64,000 nucleotides of DNA from Perkinsus marinus ATCC 50983. Its lineage: Eukaryota > Perkinsozoa > Perkinsida > Perkinsidae. Location: contig NW_003215453.1 of NCBI RefSeq assembly GCF_000006405.1, positions 661,019-725,018 of the forward strand, read 5' to 3'. The translations under genes and the position numbers were made by a program. A model generated the notes under the pieces. That model was not told where the DNA came from and searched no databases. It saw only the letters and a list, made by a program, of their open reading frames with translations. Shown in pieces: positions 25,070 to 36,997 of this stretch; within the stretch, counting starts at the first letter, position 1; each line of letters opens with the position of its first letter.

Positions 25070-25150
25070 TCAACAACAGAAGTTAGCTTCGTAAAGCAGG
25101 TAGAATGTATGAAGCGTCGCAAAATTCGACGACTTGCAATATCATTTAAG

Positions 25151-25306
25151 CAGTTAGTGCGAGAAAAAATGAATACAATCAACTACATGCGTTGGTGACA
25201 ATATGAAAATTCTAAGGAAATTTTTCGGAGATTTCTTATCGGTTTTTATGCACTCTTATTAAAATTCGTGTGTAAATTCCTGTAATTAGTGAAGAAACCC
25301 CTGAAT
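25151..25306 (-). repeat. MITE-like element, family 1, reversed diverged copy
   Basis: Contains AACTACATGCGTTGGTGACA and the reversed GTTTTTATGCACTCTTATT block. It lies about 80 bp upstream of the AMP deaminase start. Confidence 0.65.
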
Positions 25307-27531
25307 AAGTGCGCATACATCACAACGTTGCGTCAGCATTTAGTATAACACCAGCTGAGTCTATAGAGGCTCAACTCGAAAGCAATGAGCTCGGGAGTCT
25401 TAGAAGGCAGTACAAACATAATCTTACTATTGGGCGAAATGTAACGAATGTTGGGCGACAATTCGATCGACCGACGACTTCCCCGAGAATAATCGTGTAT
25501 CTGATAGAACATATCGTATCAGGGAAACATCCAGGAACCTATAATGTTCCCGGGAGGAACTCATTTTGAATTTTCCACGTATGGCTAGGAACACATTCTT
25601 CAATCAGTTTCCCATGTAAATGTGATCACACTAGGAACATTTCCACCATAGTCAGTTCCACTTGAGAACGTTATTTCTCAAAGCCGGATGGTCCTGCATC
25701 GTATTCCAGCAAGTTCGGTCAAAGGTTAATTACATCAACTCCGATATACTTCTCTCTCAGTGCAAGAGCTTCCTGAAGATCGACATAAACGCCATCCAGC
25801 TGAGTTTCAGCACCCGAAGACATAATGGGAGCTCAGGAAGTCAAATAAGGCAACTGAACGGCTGGACGAAGCGGCATCTGTAGAACCTTCAGAGTGACGA
25901 TGCCGATCAAGTTGTGATAATCCAAACTCATGTCCATTCTAACGTACTGCTGAGGGTTCCGAGGTACACTACTCTCTGTTCGGCTTAGCTCTGAAAGGCC
26001 GACAAATTGCGCCGCATAGAAAGCCGAATTCTCGCGAGTGAAAATTTTCCCTTAAATGAACACTATTCCGAACTCAGCAGTGATTGCTGAGATGTGGACA
26101 ACTAGGTTATAACAGAAAAGAAAAGACAACTGCGTATGCTGTCGACAATCAAGTAGATAGGTGACAATGATTGTGCAATATAATGTCATAGAAGTTCACA
26201 GTGTAAACTCTATCTGTCGCCCAGCAGATGTTGTGACATTCTATCCGCCACGCCATACGTCCTCTGCACGTATATTCGAGCCCCGTATCACGCGCAGCGA
26301 ATTCCTGCACAAGCTGTCCTTCATCACTAGACGTGACGAACAAAATCTTCAGACTGGAGCTTATGTTTAGGTACGACCTTCTTCCTACTAGTAGCTATAA
26401 CTACGGTACCACACCCAGTCTATACTGAGTCGACTTCCAATCGACGTTAGACCAACATGCGATCGACATCACGAGGGCAGCTGCTTGACACCTGGGTCAC
26501 TTCCAACAAGCATACAATTGGCATTATGTCAACAGTTGATAGACATCTAGTCATCGTTTGATCTCAGCTCGATTCACGATGAGTATTGACTAGCAGCTCC
26601 CTGCCACCTAGGTGTAATCGCAGTAATAGCAGCCCCCAGGAAACACGCTGTAACACTCCGCGGTGCCGAAATTGATGCAACAGATTTGACAAGGGACACC
26701 GCGAACGCCATTCCAGACGTGCTGATCTCCTCTATCAAGCTCGGAAGTCCCAACAGAAACCTCCATACCCTCCCTCACTGACGCCTGCCATAAATTGAAC
26801 TGCAAGTTCGTATGATAAGACTTGAGGAACCTTCGTAGAAGCGAGTGAACCCATAAACGATGGTTATGGCCGCTCATAATCCGAACACATTTCAAGTCGC
26901 AGTTAGGTATCTATCGAGCGGAACAACACAATGGTTTGATCACTCAAGCAACTCAAGGCAATTATCAATAAGCAACACAGATCGGGCGTCGCTGACTTCA
27001 CTGTGCATGTAGAAATATATACTGCTTCCGTTGAAGAAGCCAATTACTACTAATTTCTCATCGAGTAGCCATAAAATAGCTATCACAGAAAAGAACTTAT
27101 CTACAGTGTATAGAATAGTGGAGTTTCCCCAAGGGCTTAATTCGAAATAGAACAGAAGATAATCCACTTCAACAACAGTACAAGGCAACCGTTAAATGTC
27201 GAGTACATACGGAACAATAGCCTTCAGCACTTCGCTTCCGTCATTGACAAGTTAGAGGCTCATCAGAAGTGGACGATGGACGCTGAGAAACGCCTCGGTA
27301 ATCCTACAGTCCAGTCCGTGACAGAGACTCACTAACACTGTTCCTGCCAGCTAGTGGCGTTAGACAGAACTGATTCCCGTTCTGAAACATAGAGACATAT
27401 AAACGTCGGCTGAGGTTCCCATGTCATATACTAAAGTCGAGAGGATTGAAACGACAATCCGCATGGATTTTTAAGTTTATATGCAAAACGTTGAAGCACC
27501 TCATTGTCGTTCTCCTTGGTATCGCCATGCA
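25307..27531. other. No gene recognised
   Basis: Scattered short open frames on both strands, among them a Cys-rich minus-strand tail at 26608-26895 (CQICCINFGTAECYSVFP) and a hydrophobic one at 26940-27188. I could not link them into a supported model. Confidence 0.4.
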
Positions 27532-29922
27532 TCACGTCAAACTGGCAGCCAGTATCAATCGAAACCTCCGTTCTGAAGCAGATCCAATCAGTACGTAGTC
27601 CCCAACCAGATTATTGTGACGCGAGCAAGTCCCTAAGGCTACCCTTGGCCAAGTTTGTTCACCACTACTGAACTGTCCGAAGACCCTGCACCAGTGCAAG
27701 GCTGCGCTCCCGCGTTCACCGTAGAGAAAGGCGTGCCTGTCGAACAATCCACAAACTACTCCACTGCTGATCACTAACCAAAGTCGCATGAAATACTTCT
27801 CCCTTGCTACAGTGAGCACCCCTATCTTACACGTAGATACACTAGGAGTATAATCAGGTGGCAATAGCATCATGTCCACTTCCGGGCATCCAGTCAACCC
27901 AGGCTCCTGCGTAGGTATATAGAGGTGAGTCGCCAGAGATCCCAAAGTAGCCTATACATCCAATATATACAAAGCACGGAGGTCGACGTACATCAGTAGA
28001 ATGATCAACCTGCCACTGGGTCTGCACCGCGTTATTGACCATCTGCGGTTGCATGGCGACACGGTCGCTCAGGTCCAGAGCTGTACAGGCCAAGAGGACC
28101 GCGCCATCCACGGGGTTAGCACTCGCTGAAACACAGTAGACAGTATGATGGATACAGCGGTAAAAGGTTGCGAAGACACCGGAAACTCGGACACGTGAGG
28201 GCCTTGGGCAACGACCAAAATTATTCCCCGACTCTCGCTCCGTATGAACACCTTACTACGACACGATTCTGTGAGGGATACGATCAACCTCAGGCTTGAA
28301 AACTTACACTACACTTACCACTGACGTTCGCCCGCTTGGTAGGCGGCTCTCCTCCAACACCAGTGAGCTCCTCAGTGAGTCTCTTCCGCACAAGACTAGT
28401 GTCCACCTCACTGGTCTCTGTCATGCCATACTGATCTAACGCTGTAGAATCGAGCTCTGAAGGTGGCCTCGACTTAGCCTCACAGGCCTCAGGCATTTCC
28501 TGCGACGCGGTCGCATGCAATCTGAGATAGAGCCTTGTTACGCGAATCAGCCAAGCCCATACCCTTGCATAAGCTTAACCGCGATATCATCCGTGTGAGA
28601 GTTGCCCAAAAGCCCCTTATCTTGGGAATAGGCCATGAGCTCGATGTCTCGGACCAGTGCTGAAGCATAGTCAACCTAAGCAGTAGACAATCCATCCAAA
28701 CATGACAAAAGTCTGATTGAGTTGGTATTAATATGAATCAGGCGTCGGTGCTTCGGAAGATGCGTGAAGATATTCGTATCTTGAAACGGCTGCACGCGTA
28801 AAACGGCATCGAGTATCTTCACCGTGAAGACGAACTTTACAAATCGTCTCATAACAAGAGCTTCAGTAATCTCCAGACCCATCGTACCCCCTCAGATTGC
28901 AAGTTATCCCACGATGGTAATTCGAATGTAGGCGACCCTTCCGGACTAGCTTCATCAGTGCCCTCAGATACACTCACTAGAGAGAGACGCTGAGACCCCG
29001 TATTGTCCGAATCTACGTGGAGGTCACCATGCCGCTGTGGAGAAGCCGCCCTACCACTCAAGTTGCCTGTCCCTGATGACAATTCAGCAGTGATATCCGA
29101 GGCCCAATTGAAGAACGATGACATATCCATATCTATCGGACCAAAATGTTCGACCCATTCGATTAGATACAGTTCTCACTTTGACCATCCAAATTAATTC
29201 CCTCATGTCTGGCAGGAGCTCTCTCGGTAAGATTCATAGCTTTCCTCTTCCCAGCCCCACTCCGTTGTCGGGCTAATACGATCAACTATTGCGACTTAAT
29301 TGACAAGTCTCACTGTTTCTCTTCTTCTCTCCAATGCCAGTGCCATCCACACCGACTTCCCGCAGCAGCTTGCGGGAATTCCTACGGACCGTCGAATACC
29401 TACCAAGACGACCAGTGAACACTGGAAACCCCGACCGCATTCACAGTTAAATGACTATGAAGAAAACGCTCAAGTTGTGATCCATGAATTTCATCCTACC
29501 ACAGATTCTTAATAGCATTATCAGTCCTGCCCGGCAACAACTTAGCGATTTCCGCCCAACGGTTTCCAAACCTTCGATGAGCCTCGAATATTATCTTATG
29601 TTCTTCACTCGTCCACGGCCTCTTATTCACCTGCCAGACCCATAACCAGCTCCATGTTGCCGTAAGAACACACTACTTGAGGATCGAGATGATTGTGCCA
29701 TCGCTCACGGCACTGCTTAGCCGACCTAGCCACATAGCAGCCACCAGCTGCCGTATTCACTCGACACAACGCGTCCGCGATCATTGTCCAATTGCGTGTC
29801 CCCTTGTTCTGGACCATATCTCTGAGAACGGCATGCCTCCTCTGGAATGATCCAAGTACAACAATCTACTTGATAATATGATCCTCATGCTCTTCCCAGT
29901 TCCTTCTGTCGCTCGCACACAT
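27532..29922 (-). CDS. R2R3 MYB DNA-binding protein
   Basis: The start ATG 29922 gives [18 protein letters not shown], spliced to [16 protein letters not shown], then [17 protein letters not shown] (repeat R2). The next exon has [19 protein letters not shown] and [19 protein letters not shown] (R3), with the regularly spaced Trp of MYB repeats. R2 has about five extra residues between its first and second Trp. Downstream exons are Ser/Glu-rich: [67 protein letters not shown] and [14 protein letters not shown]. Phases agree through 41-nt-class introns. Predicted nuclear, either a transcription factor or a CDC5-type splicing factor. The 3' end after [15 protein letters not shown] is unclear; the last open frame stops at 27532. 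Confidence 0.8.
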
Positions 29923-30094
29923 TGAGCCTGCGAAGAAGTCAACGAATACGACAAAGTAATTCTGATCTCGGGGGGGCCAGTGTCGGATTTATCCACGACT
30001 TTTCCGCAAAAGTTTGATCCTAGTTTTACACTCAGGAAGGAAGAATCCCTTCAAAATCTCATATCCGTGGGGATCCCTATGCTCAAGCCACTAG

Positions 30095-30394
30095 CTACAA
30101 AATTAGTACCAAGAAGACCACGGGATAAAACATTAAAGAGGAACGCCATAGGAAGTGAACCGCGCTACGGCCTCTGCTACTGTTGCTGGTCTTAGATGAT
30201 CCGCCTCCGAGCTGCCGGCGTTGACTCGATCCCTGCTGTCCAACACTCCTCGGACGAAGATCGTGCACGAGGTTGCTGACCGATTCGAACATAACGTAAT
30301 TAACCGAGACTTGGAAAATTTGATAAGTACTCAACACAAGCATAACAGATCGGCCACGAAGAAACGATAATCGCCAACGCCGTCCAAAACACAT
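30095..30394 (-). CDS. Possible small membrane protein
   Basis: A 99-residue open frame starting MCFGRRWRLSFLRGRSVML. The middle is Ser/Arg-rich (GSSQRRQLGGGSSKTSN) and the hydrophobic C-terminus reads SSLMFYPVVFLVLIL. It lies between the MYB gene and the next small gene. No family recognised and no splice support, so this may be chance. Confidence 0.25.
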   Translation of the reverse strand: MCFGRRWRLSFLRGRSVMLVLSTYQIFQVSVNYVMFESVSNLVHDLRPRSVGQQGSSQRRQLGGGSSKTSNSSRGRSAVHFLWRSSLMFYPVVFLVLIL

Positions 30395-30450
30395 CTCTCA
30401 CGCGTACCTGTCACATATAACTGGCGAAGACCACGACTATACCATATGAT

Positions 30451-30851
30451 TTACTTGTAGTTCGGCGCGAAACGGTATGCTTTTTTGATCTGAGGCCCCT
30501 CGATATGAGTAAGACCCTCATTGAACTTATATTGATCCCATTGGCAACGACGCCACTCTGAGCAACTACTTATCGTCAATCGCCTCCTGACAAACTTCCT
30601 ACCATCGTTCCACTTGAAGCACTTGGTCGCAGCCTCCTCGGTTTCTATATCAGCCTGAGCCGTCAATAAACATCGATACTCCTCTATCGCCAAATACCTA
30701 CATGAACCATGCATGGATCGATAATACTATGATTATCTAAAACTCACTTGCAAGCATCATCAGGATCAGACTGATGAATTTTGTTAGCATATTCAGCAGT
30801 AGTCTCGCGTATCTCACTCGAGGTCCGTGGTTCAGCCTTACTTGGAACCAT
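30451..30851 (-). CDS. Small Cys-containing protein, 116 residues
   Basis: Two exons, 30851-30748 and 30697-30451, joined in phase 2 across a 50-nt intron. The start MVPSKAEPRTSSEIRETT is followed by HQSDPDDACKYLAIEEY, RCLLTAQADIETEEAATKCF, SCSEWRRCQWDQYKF and C-terminal KKAYRFAPNYK. Several Cys and Trp are spaced somewhat like intermembrane-space twin-Cys proteins, but the CX9C pattern is not exact. No membrane helix. It neighbours another small unknown and the COX2A candidate. Function unknown. Confidence 0.55.
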
Positions 30852-30875
30852 ACCTAAACCAACAGTGCAACAACC

Positions 30876-31293
30876 TCAGGGACTCGACCCACCGAAGTGC
30901 TTGCCAACTTCCTTCTCCCAGTCTAAACCGAAGGTGTGTGGCTGAGGCTTCGGAGGGGCAGGAGCTGGAGGCTCGGGATCACCCCAAATCTGAGCTTGGC
31001 TTTACCACTGCAAAGCCTAGAAGTGACCAAATTACCTCTCCTAACCCACACTCTTTGATGATCTCATAATTCTTCTCGGCCTCTGTCTTCGGCACAGCCT
31101 CGTACACGTTGTACCTACGAAAACCTTGGTCAACTTTTGAATGGTTCGTCAAAAATTTTTACCAAGTGTCCGAGTCATAGCCCATAGCTGCATCGGAATA
31201 GTCCTGAACGCCAGCCTTCACCTCCGACTCGGGCTTGGTCTCGCACTCGGCCGTGTTGGGAGAAAAAAGTCGATATATGAGGTCATTCACCAT
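30876..31293 (-). CDS. Small proline-rich-tailed protein, 107 residues
   Basis: Three exons, 31293-31163, 31114-31036 and 30989-30876, with consistent phases. It begins MVNDLIYRLFSPNTAECETK, continues YNVYEAVPKTEAEKNYEII, then IWGDPEPPAPAPPKPQPHTF and GLDWEKEVGKHFGGSSP, ending at a TGA. The frame stays open upstream to an ATG at 31506, so a longer N-terminus is possible. Its 3' end lies 25 bp from the start of the next minus-strand gene. Family not recognised. Confidence 0.5.
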
Positions 31294-31774
31294 GAGGGGC
31301 GCGGGATAGATTAAAAACGTCCCTAAGACAGAATTAGAGACAACATTTTCTCGGACTGTGAGAGAACGTGCCGATTTCGGAAAGTCTACGAATCCACTGC
31401 AAAAATCTATTTTGTCAAATCTGATGTTTTGTCTTTCACAGATGTGTTGAGTAACAACAAGAAAACGCAAGAATGCAAGATGTAGATCATGATTTGCACT
31501 AAGCACTTTCGACGTGCCAGAGTGCTCCCTGGATTGGACTACATCTGTAAAAATCGATTCTGAGGTGCTGTTTGAACTCAGAAGAGGTCTATGGAATACT
31601 TTGATTAATACGATGGTACAGAATATTTATACCATCGAATTGAACACGATTTAGTGACGCCATCTGGACGTCCTTCGGCACTGAGTGTCACTGTTTCTGT
31701 GAAGTGTTGTGTTAGAAGGTTCTTTCGGGACCCGGATTTACTCCTTTAAGTAACATTTATATTATACTTGCGCA

Positions 31775-32739
31775 ATGCTACTCTCGCGGGTCGGGGCGTT
31801 GAAGAGGTAAAACTAATATCATCTCTGCATCCTCCACAAACAATCACTCTGTGGAAGGTTCTCGGCCGGGCCTGCCTACAACTTGACGGCTCAGCGATTC
31901 AAGAGCTACTACGACGACTTCAAGGATCGTCTTAAGCCGGGAAAGTACACCCAGGGTCGTTGCCCTCAAAGTGAAGGTGATTATCGTCAGGAGTCAAAGA
32001 CCATCGGAAGGTGAGTACCTGTCTTCGCCTCAATGTTGGACTTCATTTCTTCAGGGAGCATCTTAATGATGATGGTACTCGCAGCAAGAGGTATACCGTG
32101 AAGGAAGGTGAGTGAAGATTACTGTCTGTATGGATCAAATGTCATCTTCTTTTCAGCTGATGCCTTGGGTTATCATTACCATCCACCGATTGACAACAAG
32201 GGTCAGGTCTACGTCAAAGGACCTAATACGGTTCACGAAAGGGGTCAGACTTGGATCAAAGGCTATGAGCTTCCGAGCATGGAGTACGTCTTCGCCATTT
32301 TTCTTTGATCTAATAGCATTCCTGTTACACTCCAGATACACCTATGGTCCCAAGCAGGAGGACATTCCTTTCTACCCCAGGGTTAAATTGAACGTCTGGG
32401 GTGATGTCCTGATCATGAACTATACTGTCGACTCTATTTCTGGTGTTTAGGTAACTACAACCTTGTCATGAAGGTCGAGTTCTTGTTCTTCTATTTGCCC
32501 ACTATTATAGTCTTTGGTATTTGCATTCCTGTTTATACCATTAACTTTGCTCAAGAGGAAATTATCTACACGACAATGACTGTTAAGGTCACCGGCAGGC
32601 AGTGGTAGGCTACTTTCCTTGATATGTGTCGTCCCCTGGACCGTATGATTTCGCAAGGTATTGGGTGTACGAAGTCGAGTCCCCAACAGATGAGGAGGAT
32701 GAGGATGAAGATGAGGATGATGAAGATGACGATGAATGA
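31775..32739 (+). CDS. Nuclear-encoded cytochrome c oxidase subunit 2, N-terminal half (COX2A type)
   Basis: Seven exons: 31775-31806, 31858-32010, 32055-32107, 32157-32283, 32336-32400, 32451-32604, 32658-32739. All phases agree, giving 221 residues. The N-terminus (MLLSRVGALKRFSAGPA) looks like a mitochondrial presequence. A hydrophilic region of about 130 residues follows, then one membrane helix (FLFFYLPTIIVFGICIPVYT). Next is TVKVTGRQWYWVYEVE, matching the COX2 signature after its second helix (TVKAIGHQWYW). The protein ends in an acidic tail instead of the copper-binding domain. That is the layout of COX2A where cox2 is split and nuclear (known in apicomplexans, dinoflagellates and chlorophycean algae). 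Odd points: no recognisable first helix; retaining the 50-nt intron 32401-32450 would give a stop at 32448. Confidence 0.75.
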
Positions 32740-33749
32740 TCATGAGGGCAGTCTTAGTGCTTTCCGTCGCTATTGAACATCTTGAGGCGCGAGCCCATGA
32801 ACCTAATGACGACGCGGGAAAGGTTTTGCTATTGTTGATGATACCAGCTTTTGAGCACTTCGAGCTGATAGTATTCGTGACGTAGACGGTTGAGGTTATT
32901 TATGCTTATACAGTTTTGCGTTGTAGTTGCTTAGGAGAGAATATTCTGCACAATATCGTTGTGGACAGGATAGGCTGGTTTCATGAGTATAATCTTCAAA
33001 TTAAGATCATTTCATAAGAATTCCTTTCTGTCTTGTATTGTGTGTCTTACCACAGTTCTGCCGTCATTGACATTAGTAACCATGATCGAAATGTTTGGTT
33101 GCTGAAGTTCCGATAGAATACTGTATTCGCATGAAATGCCCCGTTCTTCCCAGATGTTTTTAGGTTAAGTGAGCAAACCCAGTCGCACAAGAGAAGTTGG
33201 TTGTCTTGTAACAAGTTGGGGTTGGGTACGGAACTCCGAGTTATCTGAACTTATTCAAAAATATCTCGCTAGTCTATGTCCCTCAGCAAATGAGCATTTT
33301 TCAACTCAACAATCAAATTATTTCCCATCTAGTGCTAAGGGTGCGCTTTGGTGAAAGAATCTCTGTTGAATGGCTAAATAGTGGAGTAGTGAAGGTCTCT
33401 GGAGATAGATCAACCGCATGACCAATTGCCGAATGCGCTTTTTCCAACAATGTCATATCGACCAGATAGCAAATAGCCAGTGGCGAATAGCAACATCACA
33501 CTGCCTCAATTGTAGCTCAAGAACTGTCAAATATACTTTGTCCATATTTTCAATAGCTGAAACATAAATCAGCAAAGCAGAAATATGACAAGGAGTTGCA
33601 TGTTTGTGCTATAATGCGACTTAGGCTTAGTTATGCACCTATGTGAAATCGCGCACAACGGCAAGAGTGTGAAGCAAAGAACCCAACTTCTCACCATAGT
33701 CACACATTAGGTAGTCCCGCTCATAGAGACACCGGCATGCTCATTCATG
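32740..33749. other. No gene recognised
   Basis: AT-rich, only short open frames on both strands. Confidence 0.5.
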
Positions 33750-33801
33750 CTACCACAAGATAACAGTAGCCGGTACCTTCCAGCATTCCGAATCGGAATC
33801 C

Positions 33802-33834
33802 ACTGAGTATATCGGAATTTCCGATATACTCAGT
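33802..33834. repeat. Perfect 16-bp palindrome with 1-nt spacer
   Basis: ACTGAGTATATCGGAA, one T, then its exact reverse complement. It can form a hairpin or serve as a symmetric binding site. No element around it was identified. Confidence 0.95.
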
Positions 33835-34167
33835 ATATTGCTCATCTCGGCTATGCCAGAGGTCTCATTGATGTAGACAGCTCGTGCCTGACCAGCAGGG
33901 AACACTCTGAGGTCCACGAGCCGCCACCAACCGTAGTTACACAAGTTTCCGATAAACCTCCCTCGCGAATAATCAGCGACTAATGCAATTGAGACCGACA
34001 ACAGCTGCTGACGGTAGCGGCTGCACAGCAACTGTTACCTACTAGCAGGGCGGAATTAGTAATTTCGCGCTAATTTTGACTAATTAATTACTAATTCACT
34101 GAACAAACTGCTACCGCAAAACATCATAGTAATTTCAAAGCTCATAAGGACGATTTCAGCTGCTGAA

Positions 34168-34677
34168 TTAAGGCTGCTGCAGGCCAGCAAGCGATACCGA
34201 TACCAGACACTGGATCTTGTTCATTAGTGACGCCCTCACTGACAGGGGCTCGATAACGCCAGTTTTAAAACAAGTTGACCCAAACACCTGATGTGAACAT
34301 GTATTGTTGAGCGCCGCTGCGCATGGTAGCTGAGACATTAGCAACAAAATGATGCTCGCTGTCTCCCAGAGCGCTGAACTAGAGCGCAAGCTACTATCCA
34401 TGTCAAATAAAATGGAGGAATTTGTCTTTTCGATGGCATCAGAGCGCACGCGTTGTGATTCTTCCATGTATTAACCTCCACTGAGTGCTTTCTCGGGCAT
34501 AGACAATTGGCTAAGTCCCTCCCAGTCAGTGGATTCGTCACGCGACATCGCCGTTCTCAAGGCTTTCTGTCGAGCTCGTCGTCTCTCGAGCAAAGCTGAG
34601 CGATGCGTTGTTCTCTCAGCGATGGCAAACTGTGATATCGTTGGAGAGTGCACCGGGCCGGGGCTGACTGAGGCCAC
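34168..34677 (-). CDS. Possible gene fragment (helical protein)
   Basis: Two neighbouring minus-strand open frames. The first carries SALLERRRARQKALRTAMS and SLPEKALSGG-like residues up to a donor-like GGAG|GTTAAT. The second carries EESQRVRSDAIEKTNSSILF, DMDSSLRSSSALWETA and a hydrophobic SIILLLMSQL. The helical pattern is vaguely SNARE-like, but I could not find a phase-consistent join, so this is weak. Confidence 0.2.
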
Positions 34678-34970
34678 CCAAGGCAGTAGAGAGCCTGAAG
34701 AACATCATACTGGTTTGCCTCATCATCACACTTTCATCTGAATAACTCCCGATGTGAATCTATGGACGGAAAAATGACGATGTTCACCTTGCCATTGCAT
34801 GGTCGATTCCAAATTGGAGTAACTCCAGTCGATCAGCCTGGGGAAGTCGTGTCTATACTCGACCGGAACTGTGCTCGGTCGAACGTGATTGGTGAAGTGG
34901 CAATTCGACGTACTCGTGTTATCTGAAAGTTCGATATGCTCTGATCGGCTCGGTAGAGAAAGTTGAGGAG

Positions 34971-35335
34971 TTATGCGAGACGATACATTGCACCACCATG
35001 GACGTGATGGCTGTGATAGTCATATGGTTTGCCTCCATAATCATGGCTAGGAGAACGAATCGATCCTGCACCCAAGTCATCCCAGAGGCTGACGAGCTCA
35101 GGTAACGTTGACAGTAGCTCGTTCACGGAAGGGAATTCCATCTTCAGGTGCGGAATTACGGTGGACATCGTTTGGAAAAGTTCCTGCATTGGCCTGCGAT
35201 CCAAGGCGAACTCCAGGGCCTGGAGTTCGGCAATGCGAGGAGGAATGGTTTCCTCGACAAATTCTTGTCTTCTACCGAGTCGCTGAGGCTTCCAGGGCCA
35301 TTCGCTGTCTTCGATGATGTTATCCTTCTTGCATG
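34971..35335 (-). CDS. Hypothetical protein, C-terminal exon
   Basis: The open frame reads KKDNIIEDSEWPWKPQRLG, then ELQALEFALDRRPMQELFQ, TVIPHLKMEFPSVNELL and a His/Tyr-rich end (YDYHSHHVHGGAMYRLA), stopping at a TAA at 34971. An AAAACAG acceptor at its 5' edge and an upstream in-frame stop indicate a last exon of a longer gene. Family unknown. Confidence 0.35.
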
Positions 35336-35450
35336 CCCTGTTTTAGTACTCAACAGTTACCATCGAATGAATACATGTTGCGGTCCACCACAACAATGGA
35401 GTTTCGCTCCTTTTAGAGCGGTCTGGCTGCCAGACTCTGGTAGACCCCAC

Positions 35451-35588
35451 GTATTACGCCATTTCACGTAAAACGGCGTTCTACGTGAAATGGCGTAATA
35501 CTCTGTGGAAAACGCGATACTCGCGCTATGCGGTGGTCGTGAAATATATTTGTCACTAGTGTTTATCACATCACGGTCGTGAAACTCC
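35451..35588 (+). repeat. MITE-like element, family 2, copy with a nested 20-bp inverted repeat
   Basis: Same core as the copies at 2.1 and 55.1 kb (GAAAACGCGATA, GTGGTCGTGAAATAT, CACTAGTGTT). Its left end holds GTATTACGCCATTTCACGTA and the exact reverse complement at 35482-35501. Confidence 0.75.
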
Positions 35589-35731
35589 AATCTACTAGTC
35601 CTAAACTCCATGATTAATACGCATGGACAAATAGTCCCAACCATAGGAAAGACCGAGGCAGGGGTGCTAGGTCATGTTTGGTGACACAGTGTTCGGGTTG
35701 TCACTGACACTCCACAAGACACGTGTTTTCA

Positions 35732-36110
35732 CTATGAATTCTCGAACTGCAAACTAGAATCCCCCAAGGCGTAAACAAATCGATTGAAGGTTGGCATCCC
35801 TCTCGCGGTAACGATGTCATGCTTCCCACTCTGTGCAAGATGATGATTAGCATCATGGTGGAAGATAGCCTCGTAATGAGGAGCCGAATACAAACTGAAA
35901 TGGACACCGAGAGTAAGCACCAGTGTGGAGGCACTCACAGACTGCCGACAAGTGGTGTAAACCTCTTGTGTGGCCACCAGTGTTTCAAGAGGTATCCAGC
36001 GATAGCATAGTCATCTTGTCTGCTCCTCCACAATGCTTTCATTCGTTGCCTGTGCCCGATCGGCATCATACTGAATCACTTCAATCAGATGGCCGAAGAC
36101 CTCTGCGATT
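35732..36110 (-). CDS. Hypothetical protein, C-terminal exons
   Basis: Spliced end of an unknown gene. RMKALWRSRQDDYAIAGY is followed by LLKHWWPHKRFTPLVGS. A 43-nt-class intron (GTGAGTGCC...CATTTCAG) then joins to YSAPHYEAIFHHDANHHLAQ and TARGMPTFNRFVYALGDS, ending at a TAG at 35734-35732. The 5' part was not resolved. Confidence 0.35.
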
Positions 36111-36633
36111 CTCACTAAGTCGATCGCGCGAGTCTGTCGTCCTCTGCAGATTCATGTTTGACAAACTTCGCTATCGGCAGTTCATGATCGTGCGCATGGG
36201 TCCAATAGAAATAAGCATCATCAGCCTCACAAGGTGGTGGGTGTATTGCCCATCTGAAATCAACCTTAGCTTGTCGCACACTATACTAGTCACGACTACG
36301 CCGTGAACTTACGGCCCTGTGATTTTGCCATTGCAGCATCTCGCCATAGGAGACGGATAAGACTTAGAAAGGTATTCGTACCGTGGATCGGGATCAGAGG
36401 GGGCATGCGGTAGCCTAGACGGAAAGCCTACTACGGTGGATGCTTACACTCGAACACATCTATTTCAAGTATTCATAAGGATCTCACCTACGTGTGAATT
36501 CCGTTCCTATCACTCAATGGTCCCATCATGTGATCTTCATAGTGAGTAAATTCGACTTTGGGATAGCACCTATGTCGCTAGAGTCCTATACGTACAGTAG
36601 AGGGTATCTATTCGTTGATGCTTCCTCTCACGG

Positions 36634-36995
36634 TTACTTTAGTAGTTCTCCAGGGAGAGCCGGTAGCTCATGAGTCACGTTTGTTTCGAGGTCCATAGCA
36701 ACACATACATATCTAGGAACCGACACTACTTCGCATATTGTAGTCCGACGGTTGAATGCCGACTTCAACGTCGAACAGTAGAACGGCGTTGTACTCACCC
36801 TCGTGGGTTGACGTAACATGTCCCCTTAGGTGGTGGGGGAACATAGTTAGGCTCGAGAGGTAGCTTCGGTGGAGGCGCCATCTTCACCAGGTCCTTGCTT
36901 GAATTGACAAGTGGATTTTTCGAAAGATAGCTTCTCAGTTCCGATGCTCGTGGGGGTAGGGGTTCTGACACGCTCTGTGACTCAATTCTCAGCAT
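36634..36995 (-). CDS. Hypothetical proline-containing protein, 91 residues
   Basis: Exons 36995-36799 and 36712-36634 join in phase 2 (GG + A). The protein starts MLRIESQSVSEPLPPRASEL, continues KMAPPPKLPLEPNYVPPPP and ends AMDLETNVTHELPALPGEL LK before a TAA. A family-2 MITE starts 3 bp upstream of the proposed ATG, so the element provides the 5' flank, or the gene's true start lies beyond it. Function unknown. Confidence 0.45.
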
Positions 36996-36997
36996 AG

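Noticed and set aside
32336-32450. COX2A gene ending at the TAG at 32448
   Set aside because: Removing the 50-nt GT..AG segment joins in phase to the helix and QWYWVYE motif that identify the protein, so the TAG is most likely intronic.
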